Part shown: positions 39,284 through 48,516 of the stretch, in pieces
Numbering within the stretch: the stretch's first letter is position 1
Layout of the letters: each line of letters begins with the position of its first letter
Assembly (NCBI RefSeq): GCF_020360975.1
Contig: NW_025408672.1
Span: 1,550,001 to 1,614,000, forward strand
Direction of reading: 5' to 3'
Length of the DNA stretch: 64,000 bases
Source of the DNA: Hirsutella rhossiliensis
Taxonomy: Eukaryota; Ascomycota; Sordariomycetes; Hypocreales; Ophiocordycipitaceae
Program-made: the position numbers and the translations under genes
The notes under the pieces: model-generated
Database searches by the model: none
The model's input: the letters and a program-made list of their open reading frames with translations, nothing else
Told to the model about the DNA's origin: nothing

Positions 39284-40110
39284 CTACTTAGATTATTTCC
39301 GACTAAAACCCTAAGTTCCGTTTAGCGTTCTAGAAAGGACTATAGATAGCGTATAGGTCTAAGTTACTAGTATCTATAGCTTAATATCCCTAGACTAATA
39401 GCTTATCGGAACGATAACACTAAGTAGTAAAAACTACGCTTTAGTTCTTTACGACTAACTTCCTATCCTATCGATAGGTCGATATATTACTATTACTTTA
39501 ATTTACCCTTAATAACTCTTACTCCTTAGTAATTAATACCTCTCTAAGCGAGCTACTAACTAGGATATAAATAGACGATAGTAGGCGATACCTTAAGGGA
39601 GGCCCCCTATAGATAGATAGGGAAATATACTAAGACTAGGCTAGGATCTCGATCGCTCTAGCTTAGGCGGGAATAAAGAAGCGGTATAACGCGAAGTACT
39701 AAGCGCTAGAGTTTAAGCCTAGGGACTAGGTATAGCTCTAGCTAGGGAAAGGATATAGCGTAGCCGACGGATAGGTAGTAAAGTTAAAGGAACGCTATAT
39801 AGGAATATTTAAAGTCCTTAAATAGATCGGCTATTTAGCTTACCGCCTCGACCTAGCCGGATCCCTAAATATCTATAACGTTATTTCTATTATATAGCTA
39901 TAGCCGGCTAAACGACTAGACGCTTAACCTAGCCTAGAACCTAATACTAACTACTAAGAAGTTAAAAGAATCCTTAACTCTAGAACTTATAAATATAGCT
40001 AAGGGACCGCTTATATAAAATACCTTATTAATTAAAAAGGCTAGCTAAGTAGCTATAATTCTTAGGTAGCCGCTAAGGATATCGTCGCTAAAGACCTTAT
40101 TAAAGAATTT
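39284..40110 (+). pseudogene. Y pol, second part: integrase end and chromodomain
   Basis: Continues the integrase interrupted at 31,477. Right after the Z duplication the frame gives NPKFRLAF-KGL, then LVSIA-YP-TNSLSER (family: DxxPKFxSxFW, STAHHPQTNGxSER). The chromodomain lies at 39,967-40,110 (TAYIKYLIN-KG-LSSYNS). Restoring the pre-insertion order gives an uninterrupted chromovirus integrase, which confirms Z as a later insertion. Confidence 0.85.
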
Positions 40111-40389
40111 AATATATAGTAAGGAGCGTTATAAGGTCGTATTACCTATACCTAAAAGCTCCGCGCGCGCGCTATATAATAATATAAGCCGCTATAGCTA
40201 AGGGAGAAATAATGGTACGTAGTATATACCGTTACCGTTCGTTCTCTTAGAAGTCTAAGGATAGGTTAACTAGCTAATAAGTATTAATAGGCCGCTTATA
40301 GTAAACGGTAATCTAATACTATATTTTAGTACTTATATTTATTTTATTTTAGGAACTTAATTTCCCTATCCTTTTACGCTCCCCTTTCT

Positions 40390-42219
40390 ATATTAAACCA
40401 CGCCCTTCTTATACTTATATTTAAGGTTCCCGCTATCTAAGGCTATAAGTATTATAGTAAGGACCTAGTATTTCGCTAGTATTTCTCCGACTAAATCTAC
40501 CGCCGACCGCCGCGCCTAAGCCTTAAGGGATTCTAATAAGTAGTTTAATTATATAAGAATAAAGTAAAGCTCCTTTAAAACCTTAAGTCTAATATAGCCG
40601 CTTTTACTAAGTAGAAATAGGATAATTATAGTATATATACTAACTACTACGACCTCCTTACTAAAGAAAGATATAATCTTAATATAGGCTTAGTAGAAAA
40701 TAGTATATACTACGCCCTACTATCTCTTCCCTTATTTAAAGCCCGCGACCTACGCGACTATAACTAGCTATACTTCTTTACGCTTTATAGCGCCGCCGCT
40801 TATTATAATACTACTATAACTCTTATAACTACCTAAACCGGTAAGAATATAACGTTAACTATCTAACTATAGTAGGTTAGCGCTTCCTATCGCTATAATC
40901 TTAGTACTCTTTTACGCGTTTACTTTAACGACTATACTTTATTACTATCGAGCTTTAGTAATTTATCTAGTAACTTACTACTATTAGTTTCTAATATTAT
41001 AGGAAAAACCCTTAGTACCCCCTATAACGCCTATAGGTAGTTCGCCCTATCGTTTAATAAAGATAAGCTTCTTCCTCTATTACTATACGACCTAGATAGG
41101 GCTATCTTCCCTAATAAAACTAAGATAATAACTAGCGCCCTTAAAACCGCGTAGATCGCTACTATCTTAGCTAAAGTCGTTAATAAGCTCTTATCTAGAT
41201 AGGTCGCCTCTATAGACGCCGAGATACTTAAGATTATCGCTACCGTTACTAGCGTAAAGTGCCTCTTTACTTATTTAAAGATATTTAAGGCCGCCGCCGC
41301 GGAGGAGCGTAAGGCTACCGGTATACCGGGAACCCGTAAGTTTAAGGAGAGCCTTAAGCGCACCCCGGCTAAACCTAGAGGATCTAGTATAGTAGACCTT
41401 ACCTTCGATAAGCTATTAAGGAACCTATTTACTAGACGCCTACTCGCCGCTACCGCGGCCTTGCCCTTTACTCCCTTTAAATAAGCTAACCTATTCGCTA
41501 AGGAATAGGCCCTAATATTAATCTAATAAAAGCTTAACCCCTTTTAGGTTCTAAGCTATAGAAAACCTAGACTATTCCCTATTATACCTTTCGTAGTATA
41601 CTATAATAACCCGGCTAATATAGATAGCTATATAGGCATCGTTTACTCTAGGTTAGAAGCGCTAGTCTATAGAGCCCTAGATATAGCCGTAATTTAGGTA
41701 AATCTATTCGCCGCTATCTATAAGGAGGCCGACGCCGACCTCTCGCTTAGCTAGTATACCGCCCTCGCTAAAGTACCCGCTAGCTTTATCTATTAGTTTA
41801 CTTTCGCCGCTTACCTCCTAGATAACTTACCTAAGCTCGCCGTAGTATACTAAAGAGCGGCCTACGTCGGCCCCCTTTATACGCTAGTAGCGGCCCGCCT
41901 TTATATAGCTAACGTAATAGCTTATTTTAACTTATTAAACTAGAAGTTTACTAATATATACCTAGGTAAGTTCTAGAACCTAGGCCTAACTATATAGGCA
42001 CTAGTAGTAGTAATCTATAACTAAGTTCTAGCCTTTTACGATAGACTAGCTATAATACTCTTAGTAAAACCGGCCCTAAATAATGCCTATAGCGTGCCTA
42101 TCTATAAAGCCTTTAATATATAGGATGCCCCGGATAACGTGCTAGTAGGCCCTAAGGATCCGATAAAGGAGGAAGCTAAGGAGGAGATTCCCCGCCCTAC
42201 CCCTACCCCTACGGCGTAA
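40390..42219 (+). pseudogene. ORF3 of Y, unknown product (609 codons, sense)
   Basis: A plus frame starts at ATA (40,390-40,392, formerly ATG, then LNHALLILIFKV) and ends at TAA (42,217-42,219), exactly 610 codons. It lies between the chromodomain and the 3' LTR. Interior blocks without stops include 40,590-40,760 (NIAAFTK, YTNYYDLLTKERYNLNIG, NSIYYALLSLPLFKARDLRD) and 41,270-41,470 (FKAAAAEERKATGIPGTRKF, KPRGSSIVDLTFDKLLRNLF). The tail is Glu/Pro/Thr-rich (EEAKEEIPRPTPTPTA). It is GC-richer than pol. No family was recognised. The final TAA could itself be a RIP-made CAA, so the original may have been longer. Confidence 0.65.
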
Positions 42220-42595
42220 GACGGTCGGTTATTAGTTTAGCCTCGTTATATCCTTAGTCTTATTCGTTTTTTCTACTAGCTTAGCTATAGAGCGCCCTTA
42301 GTTATAATTAGTTTTCCCTAGCTTAGCTATACTATACCCCTAGCCTTACTTATTTATTGCCCTAGCTTAGCTACTTAGTACCCCTAGTTTTAGTAGTATT
42401 TTACTCCTAGATTAGCCGCCTCGCGCCCTTAGTATTAGTCGTACTAGGTTACGTCCTAGATAAGATATAAGTTATTCCTTATACTAACCTTAGAAATCTA
42501 TATAACTTTACTATAATTCCTTATTAGCGCGACCCCTACTTAAATACCGCGGGAGACCGATAAGGACGTTAGTTAATTCTTTCGCCCTAGGTATT

Positions 42596-43301
42596 TATTA
42601 TAGGACACCCTATAGTCGATAATCTAAGTACCTATAATAATATCGGCCTTTCTTAGGGAAGTTACCCTTAACTCCTTAAAGCTCCCCGCGGAAGAAGGAA
42701 CTTAGAAGCTACTAGGTAAACTCTAGGAAATTACCTAGAAATCCTAGAAATAATAACTAAGTAGATTATATAGATATTTTATAGAGATTTCCCTTAGAGA
42801 TATATTATATAGGGAATATACTATGATTTCCTAGGTAATAATTGCTTCTTAGGGATTATATTAATATTTTCCTAAGAAGTTACTATAAGAATATAGCAGG
42901 GAAATTATAGAGAAATACTTATGCCTACCTAGGGAAAATACTAGGAAATACCGCTAATACGCTATACTACCGTTATATAATTATAAGGTTAAGATATTAC
43001 TTAGTTAAAGCCCTAAGTAAGGTCTTCCGCTTACTATAGTATATATAAAAGATAGAGAACCCGCTAGATCTTAGGCGGGTAAAGAAGAATATAGATAGTT
43101 ATTACTACTCTTACTTTAACTTATAAGACTAGTAGCTAGTCTATATTTAACGCGCGTAATAATATATAGTAGCTAGTCTATATAATACGTTTAATTATAT
43201 ACGGTAGCTAGTCCGTTTAATTACCCGTTAGACTTATACTAGATCCGGGTAGACGGTAAGGTTAACGTACTAGCTATATATTAAGGGACTAGTATATAAT
43301 A
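42596..43301 (+). repeat. Y 3' LTR (706 bp)
   Basis: Direct repeat of 25,239-25,979, lacking one 35-bp tandem unit. It is followed by the duplication GGTAG. The 375 bp before it (42,220-42,595) shows no readable frame. Confidence 0.9.
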
Positions 43302-43774
43302 GGTAGGGCCGCTTTAGCTTTTTAAGCCTTAATAAGGGATCTTTTAAAGGCCCCTAAGACCTTTATAAGAGCTTAGTTTTAAAGCTTTTAAAAAGGCTTT
43401 ATAAGGCTCTTAAGGGTCTTAGGCTCCCTATACTAACGCTAGGCCCTATAGTTTACTATAAAGGTTATATAGGCTTAATAAAGCAACCTAAAAGCTTTAA
43501 TATAGGCGCGATATAAATAGGCAGGGCGGGCTAGTATTAGTATATATCTTAAAAATAAGGCCTTTATATAAATAGTAATATATCTTTATATAAATAGTAA
43601 TACTTATATAAATATATAGTATTAGCGCTACGCGCTAACTTACTTTTTAGTATTCTTAGTAGGCAGAGTAGTATGCTAGTTAGTTAGGGCCTTTCTTTAA
43701 TATATAGGCCTAGTAGTTAAGTTAATAGGGCTAAGGGCTATTCTAGGACCTATAATTAAAAAAAAGAAACGCAA
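43302..43774. other. RIP-mutated border segment, probably LINE continuation
   Basis: Sequence right of the Y insertion should be the 5' continuation of the LINE broken at 25,238, because GGTAG flanks Y. No RT motif could be read here. The stretch contains AT-rich near-repeats at 43,560-43,620 (TATATAAATAGTAATA). CA/TG depletion ends at about 43,775, where GAAACGCAAAGAG begins normal sequence. Confidence 0.45.
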
Positions 43775-46440
43775 AGAGTAGTTAACTTATGCGGTTCGAT
43801 GCCTAAAGCTATCGCCTTAATCCTAGCTGGATTCAAGCGCACAAGCAAGTCCATTCTTCGAGGTTAAATGGACGGCGGCCATTTACGCGTGGAGCGGTGG
43901 TCACAGGACAAGGGGAGCACGAATTGTATTGTACATAAGGGTATTTTATGATAAGGAATGCAGAGTCTGTCCCCGCGAACGCGCTGGAAAGCCCTGGAAA
44001 GTCCCTCCATCAGTTCGTCAAGGGTCTCTTGAGCCCCGTCACACGTGTATGCAGGGGACATCGAGAATGGGGTTATGTTACGTAGTACATTGCGGCATCA
44101 AACACTCACATGGACGAGGTACAGTGTTTTACCCGCCTCCAGAGGAGATAAATGTTAAGGGTGAGCCAAGGTCATAAAACGGCGACTGACGATAAGGAAG
44201 ACGTGGAGTGACACCTAGTCTTTGAACCCGTGCCGAAAGTACAGAAGTAAAAGGATGCAACGAGTAGTCGACCGGGGGGGGAGCTGTTGATCCGCGGCAT
44301 GTTAAAACCAACTGCATAGATGAATACTAATCATTCAAAGCTGTGAAGGGTCCTCTGCAAGATTACCAGATCAACTGGTGATGAGCCATGAACATGAGCA
44401 GCATGATTGAAGCCGGGGAGGGCAGGTGAAACAAAGTTTTGATTATCCAGCTGCGTCAATGATTCGATTGAATGACATGGTGGCGAGTAGGAAAGAGAAG
44501 GGGTTTCGGAGAGCTCTCTTGCCGGGAGTAAGGTTTCGTCGGTACGGGAAGCCGAAACGGGGGGGTCCCTTGGCATAGTATGTTGCTATGTTTAATAAGT
44601 GTTTACGAACATCTGCCGCAGCACGGCAAAATGACTCGATATGGCGGCTTTGGTGAGTGAAGGGGGGAAACAAGGTAAAGAGAACCTTGGTATGAGCACC
44701 GCCAAGAAAAGAGGGGGGCGGCACTCATTAGTGTTGCTTCAAGTTGACGGTTGAGTGTAATACTGAGCACAGTCGTTGAGTCTCGGTCGGGAGAGCCCGC
44801 GGCAGCTGAAGACCGGACTCGAGACGGCATGTCCCCTTAGGATTGAAGAAATTTAAGAAAGAAAACAAAGGGTGTTACAAGTCTATCCTGCCTAGCGAGG
44901 AAAGATGAGAAGAGGATTTTCCCTCGTCAGGTGGATGGTGCGGCAGAATGGTTAATGATGAGACCAGTAACAAAAGTAGCGGGCCAGAGCCAAAGATTTT
45001 GGTAGTGTAATATGGGTTTGGTTGTCGCGAGGGGGAAGACGGGGTCAAGGGGCCAGGGCAAGAGAGAGGCCCATGCGCGGGTAGCATCGCGTCCGCAGGC
45101 TGCCCCCCCGGCTCCTCCCTCCGTGATCGGCCACTGCCCATCTGGTTCCGATAGGCCTCCGGGCTGGGGGGGCTTGTACCTGCACCCGCCGTAGGAAGCC
45201 AATGACCACTACAAGGTACCTGACCTCTATAATTCGTACTAGTAGAAGTCACCAGCAGCGAAGCCCCTCTTTGCTAATGCCTACTAATACCCGATACCTC
45301 GACTCCTGAGATGCCGCACTGGAGATGCAAACAATGGGGGCTGTTGGGACATGCGTGGGCTTGGACAAAGGGGGACGAGCTGCGCGCGCATCACAATGAC
45401 ATGCAGATCCAGTGATGGACCGGTGATCTGCTCGCGTTTGTTCTGTTCGGTTTTGCTGTTTGTCGCCAAGTCCCAGCCTGTCATGTCTTCTCTGTTCAAC
45501 AGAAGACTCAGGCTTATAAAGAACCTCTGTCCTGTGTCTGTTCGAAATCGAGTATTATACTTTCGAATGGACAGGGAAGAAATAGGCAGGTACAAGGTAC
45601 ATGCAAACAAACAAATCAACCTCGACTTCTTCCCCTGAAGATACAACGAGGCACTCACTGTAAACTCTGTGAGCCACTGGAAACTCGCTTAATAACGGGG
45701 CGTCTCCGGCCCCTGGTTCGTTCCCTCGGGGCGGGCCCCACTGCTTTCCGCCCACCGCCCCGCCGACCAGCCGCATCCACCTCGACATCACCAACCAGCC
45801 TCAACCACTCTTCATCCTCGCTGCGCTACGTCAACGGCCGCACCTCATCCTCTTCGACCCAGAAACCCCCCTTCTTGGTCTTTGTATCCTAAGCGGCGCC
45901 CGGCATCGTCGGAACAGAGTCTCCCGTGATGCAATTCCAGGTCCTCACTCCTCGTCGTACCAGAGGCCGTGGGTCCTGGGAGAGGCGAGAGAGCGTGGAT
46001 AGAAGATGATGGCTGATGCGACGGCACAGACATTTCCCAAAGAGGCAAATCAAACCCTCACGGCTAATCCCGGTCTCGGTCTCCGCCCACCACAGCCAGC
46101 CCTTCTGTCGGCTAGGCTCGTTTTGCGTCCTCTTGGAAGACGAGGGTGCGCCCGCGAAGCCATCACCACCTCGCCGTGCACAGACGCATCCACGTCGTGG
46201 TCACCGGCTGTCCTTGAAACCTCGCGCGTCACGAACGCGGCTCTCCCGGTCTCTCAATGAACGATGTCTTCGCTCTCTGTGACCACCAGCCTTTCGCCCT
46301 CCCTACTGCTTCGCCCCGTCTCGCATCGCGGCCTCTTGCCTTCCCGCCCCTAGCCAGAGAACGCTCAGACTGGGCTCGCCAACTTGGCGTTTGAGCTCTC
46401 TATCCTTTGCCCTCGTCCATCTCGACAAAATGGCCCGTCT
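43775..46440. other. Left part of the gene island, no gene supported
   Basis: Dinucleotide use is normal (frequent CA and TG), unlike both arms. Short open frames occur on both strands (up to 125 codons, for example 44,875-45,252 on minus). They overlap each other, lack recognisable domains or coherent codon use, and are probably chance. It may be long promoter sequence for the gene at 46,672, or hold a gene with introns that I cannot resolve. Confidence 0.5.
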
Positions 46441-46447
46441 CTTCAGT

Positions 46448-46602
46448 TATAAAACATATGCTTCGCCGACCTCCAGATCCAATCCATCCTCCTCAACAGC
46501 TCCGGCTTCACCACAACTTCCCCTTCCAGCTTCACTCTTAATTCCATCGCTTAATCTTCTTTGACGCCTCTTATTCTTATTCCCTTTGGGCCGCTCTATA
46601 AT
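46448..46602 (+). promoter_or_regulatory. Candidate core promoter of the Egh16/MAS-like gene
   Basis: TATAAAA at 46,448-46,454 and TATAATC at 46,597-46,603 lie about 220 and 70 bp before the ATG. The stretch between them is pyrimidine-rich (repeated CTTC/TCC), as is common in fungal promoters and 5' leaders. Either could be the functional box; there is no direct evidence for the transcription start. Confidence 0.4.
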
Positions 46603-46671
46603 CAAACCCTCCAACCCTTCCCTGCCGGACAGGATTCCAAGCAAACAACCTTCTTTTCATGATCACTCAAA

Positions 46672-47820
46672 ATGCCATCCTTCAAGGCCGTCGTACTCTC
46701 CTCTGCCCTCCTGGCTGCTGAACTCATCGCTGGTCACGCTGGCATCATCAAAGCTGTCGGCGCCCCTGCCGGCGCTGCCGGCGCTGTCGGTGCCCAGCGG
46801 CGCGCTGCGGCTGCCGGTGCTGGTAACGCTGCCGGTGCTGGTACCGCTGCCGGTGCTGGTAACGCTGCCGGTGCTGGTAACGCTGCCGGTGCTGGTAACG
46901 CTGCCGGTGCTGGTAACGCTGCCGGTGCTGGTACCGCTGCTGCTGCTGCTACCGGTACCGGCATGTCCATGGGCCTCGGCATCGACCCCAACACTCCTCG
47001 TGATGGCACCAGGCGCAACCCCTTTCAGCAGGACTCCACCCGCTTCCAGGGCGATGCTGCCGGCACCGTTGGCGAGACTCTGGGCGGTGGCACCAACGAC
47101 ATCGAGACCGGCACCAAGGCCATCATGGCCATGACTGGCCAGTCCCTGGCTCAAATCACCCCCGGCGGCCAGCTCATGATGACTCTTCACCAGGTCAACG
47201 CTGACGGCGCCGGCCCCTACACCTGCATGATCAACGCCGATGGTACGGCCCAGGACTGGCAGAACATCCAGGTCACCAAGAACGTCGACGGCAACCAGCG
47301 CGGCCGCAACAATGCCGGCAACAAGCAAGACCTGCCCCTCAACGTCCAGATTCCTGCCAACCAGCAGTGCACTGGCCAGGTTGCCGGCCAGGCCAATGTC
47401 TGCATGGTCCGCTGCCAGAACCCGGCCCGTGCCGGCCCCTTTGGCGGTGTCGTCCCTGTCCAGATGGCTGTCGCGGCCGCCGCTCCCGCTGGTGCCGCCG
47501 CCGCCTCTCCTGCCGCCGCCAACGCCGCTGCTCCCGCCGCTGCCAACGCCGCCGCTCCTGCTGGTGCCGTCGCCGCCTCTCCCGCTGGTGCCGCCGCCGC
47601 TGCTCCCGCCGCTGCCAACGCCGCCTCTCCTGCTGGTGCCGCCGCCGCTGCTCCCGCCGCTGCCAACGCCGCCTCTCCTGCTGGTGCCGCCGCCGCCGGC
47701 AACAGCCGAGCTGCCGGCAAGGGCAAGAAGGCCCAAAACAAGAAGGCCCAGAACAACAGGCGCGCTGCCTTTGTCAAGCGCATAGACCCTGTCACCCGGG
47801 CCATCGAGTTCACTGCCTAA
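46672..47820 (+). CDS. Secreted Egh16/MAS-like protein (appressorium-associated family)
   Basis: 382 residues, no intron. The start codon has a typical fungal context (CTCAAAATGCC). Residues 1-22 form a signal peptide (hydrophobic core [15 protein letters not shown]). The conserved Egh16H/MAS1-MAS3 core spans about 101-265: [17 protein letters not shown] (105-121), [12 protein letters not shown] (134-145), [15 protein letters not shown] (171-185), NVCMVRCQN (242-250), [11 protein letters not shown] (255-265). Cysteines are at 185, 233, 244 and 248. Family members were found as genes expressed during appressorium formation in cereal powdery mildew and rice blast; their biochemical role is unsettled. 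Unusual here: an Ala/Gly repeat (about 48-89) between signal peptide and core, an Ala/Pro/Ser repeat tail (266-343), and a basic C-terminus ([15 protein letters not shown]). It was probably secreted to the wall or surface. Its neighbours are RIP-dead transposons and a divergently oriented hydrolase. Confidence 0.9.
   Translation: MPSFKAVVLSSALLAAELIAGHAGIIKAVGAPAGAAGAVGAQRRAAAAGAGNAAGAGTAAGAGNAAGAGNAAGAGNAAGAGNAAGAGTAAAAATGTGMSMGLGIDPNTPRDGTRRNPFQQDSTRFQGDAAGTVGETLGGGTNDIETGTKAIMAMTGQSLAQITPGGQLMMTLHQVNADGAGPYTCMINADGTAQDWQNIQVTKNVDGNQRGRNNAGNKQDLPLNVQIPANQQCTGQVAGQANVCMVRCQNPARAGPFGGVVPVQMAVAAAAPAGAAAASPAAANAAAPAAANAAAPAGAVAASPAGAAAAAPAAANAASPAGAAAAAPAAANAASPAGAAAAGNSRAAGKGKKAQNKKAQNNRRAAFVKRIDPVTRAIEFTA
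46810..46935 (+). repeat. Seven 18-bp tandem repeats in the Egh16/MAS-like gene
   Basis: Seven units of GCTGCCGGTGCTGGTAAC (units 2 and 7 end in ACC), each encoding six residues (AAGAGN or AAGAGT). Near-perfect identity suggests recent expansion. The size, a multiple of three, keeps the frame. Confidence 0.95.
47587..47682 (+). repeat. Two 48-bp repeats in the C-terminal tail
   Basis: Two adjacent, essentially identical 48-bp units (GGTGCCGCCGCCGCTGCTCC and following) each encode 16 Ala/Pro/Ser/Asn/Gly residues. Shorter diverged copies precede them from about 47,480. Confidence 0.85.
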
Positions 47821-48516
47821 GTAGGAACCGCTTCTACAGCTGTGCTGTCTCCGCCTTTCTCGGCAACCCTTTTCTTTCGGCTCCTGTATACATCCCACAA
47901 AACAAATTGACACGCAAACACGGGCTGTAGGGATTAACAGGCAAGATCCGTGTTAATCTAGCAGAATTTGTAACATCAAAATAATCTGAAAACGATTTCT
48001 TTCTTTTAAACGAGCTTCTCCTTGATCCGCGAATTGTGATTGTGGCAAGCTTTCCCACCCATCCTGCCTCTGCCTGCACCAGCCAGCCAGAAGAGCTTGA
48101 GCGCTTAGCTCTCCTCGCCTTGTCGAGCTTACTCTCTCGCATCAAGCGCTGTCCCCGCGAGCCTTGCAGCCCCTGTCTAGCTGACGCTCACTCTCGGGGC
48201 CTCGAGCTGATTACACGGAGGAGAGGGAGGAAAGAGATCCGTGATCGACATTGAGGTTGCATAGACAGCCTTAGGTAAGATTTTGCTACGTCACCGAGCA
48301 AGGTCTCAGAAGCCACGACAGATGACAGCCGGGACACCACTGATGACCATGGAAGCCTTGAGCGCGGCAGAGACCTGGTGTATATTGTTTGGCTCGTATA
48401 AAAGCAGAACAGGGAAGAACAATCAGCCAGCACTAAAGACACAGCCCTCGCCCCGCGCTTTGAAAACGGCGGAAAGACAGATGCACTACTTGTCCTGCCA
48501 ACCCTCGACAAGCCAC
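47821..48516. other. Convergent intergenic region
   Basis: Lies between the stop codons of the two genes, which point towards each other, so both 3' UTRs and polyadenylation sites belong here. TATAAAAG occurs at about 48,397 on plus, but no supported gene follows it. No RNA gene is seen. Confidence 0.5.

Larger units (their letters stand above)
25239..43301 (+). mobile_element. Ty3/gypsy chromovirus Y with two nested insertions
   Basis: LTRs at 25,239-25,979 and 42,596-43,301 start TATTATAGGACACC and end GTATATAATA. The duplication GGTAG is present at 25,234-25,238 and 43,302-43,306. Without Z and TRIM-b, Y is about 9.9 kb, long for a chromovirus because of an extra 3' ORF. Coding order on plus is gag, RT, integrase (split by Z), chromodomain, ORF3. 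RIP is saturated. Confidence 0.9.

Noticed and set aside
25239..43301. A single giant 18-kb cargo-carrying element (Starship-like)
   Set aside because: No tyrosine recombinase was seen. The length is explained by Z and TRIM-b nested in a 9.9-kb Ty3 element with LTRs and a GGTAG duplication.
43302..43774. Recognisable LINE RT palm domain
   Set aside because: Expected from the Y insertion site, but no YADD-like motif could be read in any minus-strand frame.
44875..45794. Several 60-125-codon frames in the left island
   Set aside because: Overlapping on both strands, no motif, no consistent codon use, no plausible promoter or intron signals.
46663..47913. 416-codon minus-strand open frame over the Egh16/MAS-like gene
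   Set aside because: It is the antisense shadow of GC-rich repeats; Gly/Ser runs mirror the Ala/Gly repeat, and the plus frame has a signal peptide and conserved family core.
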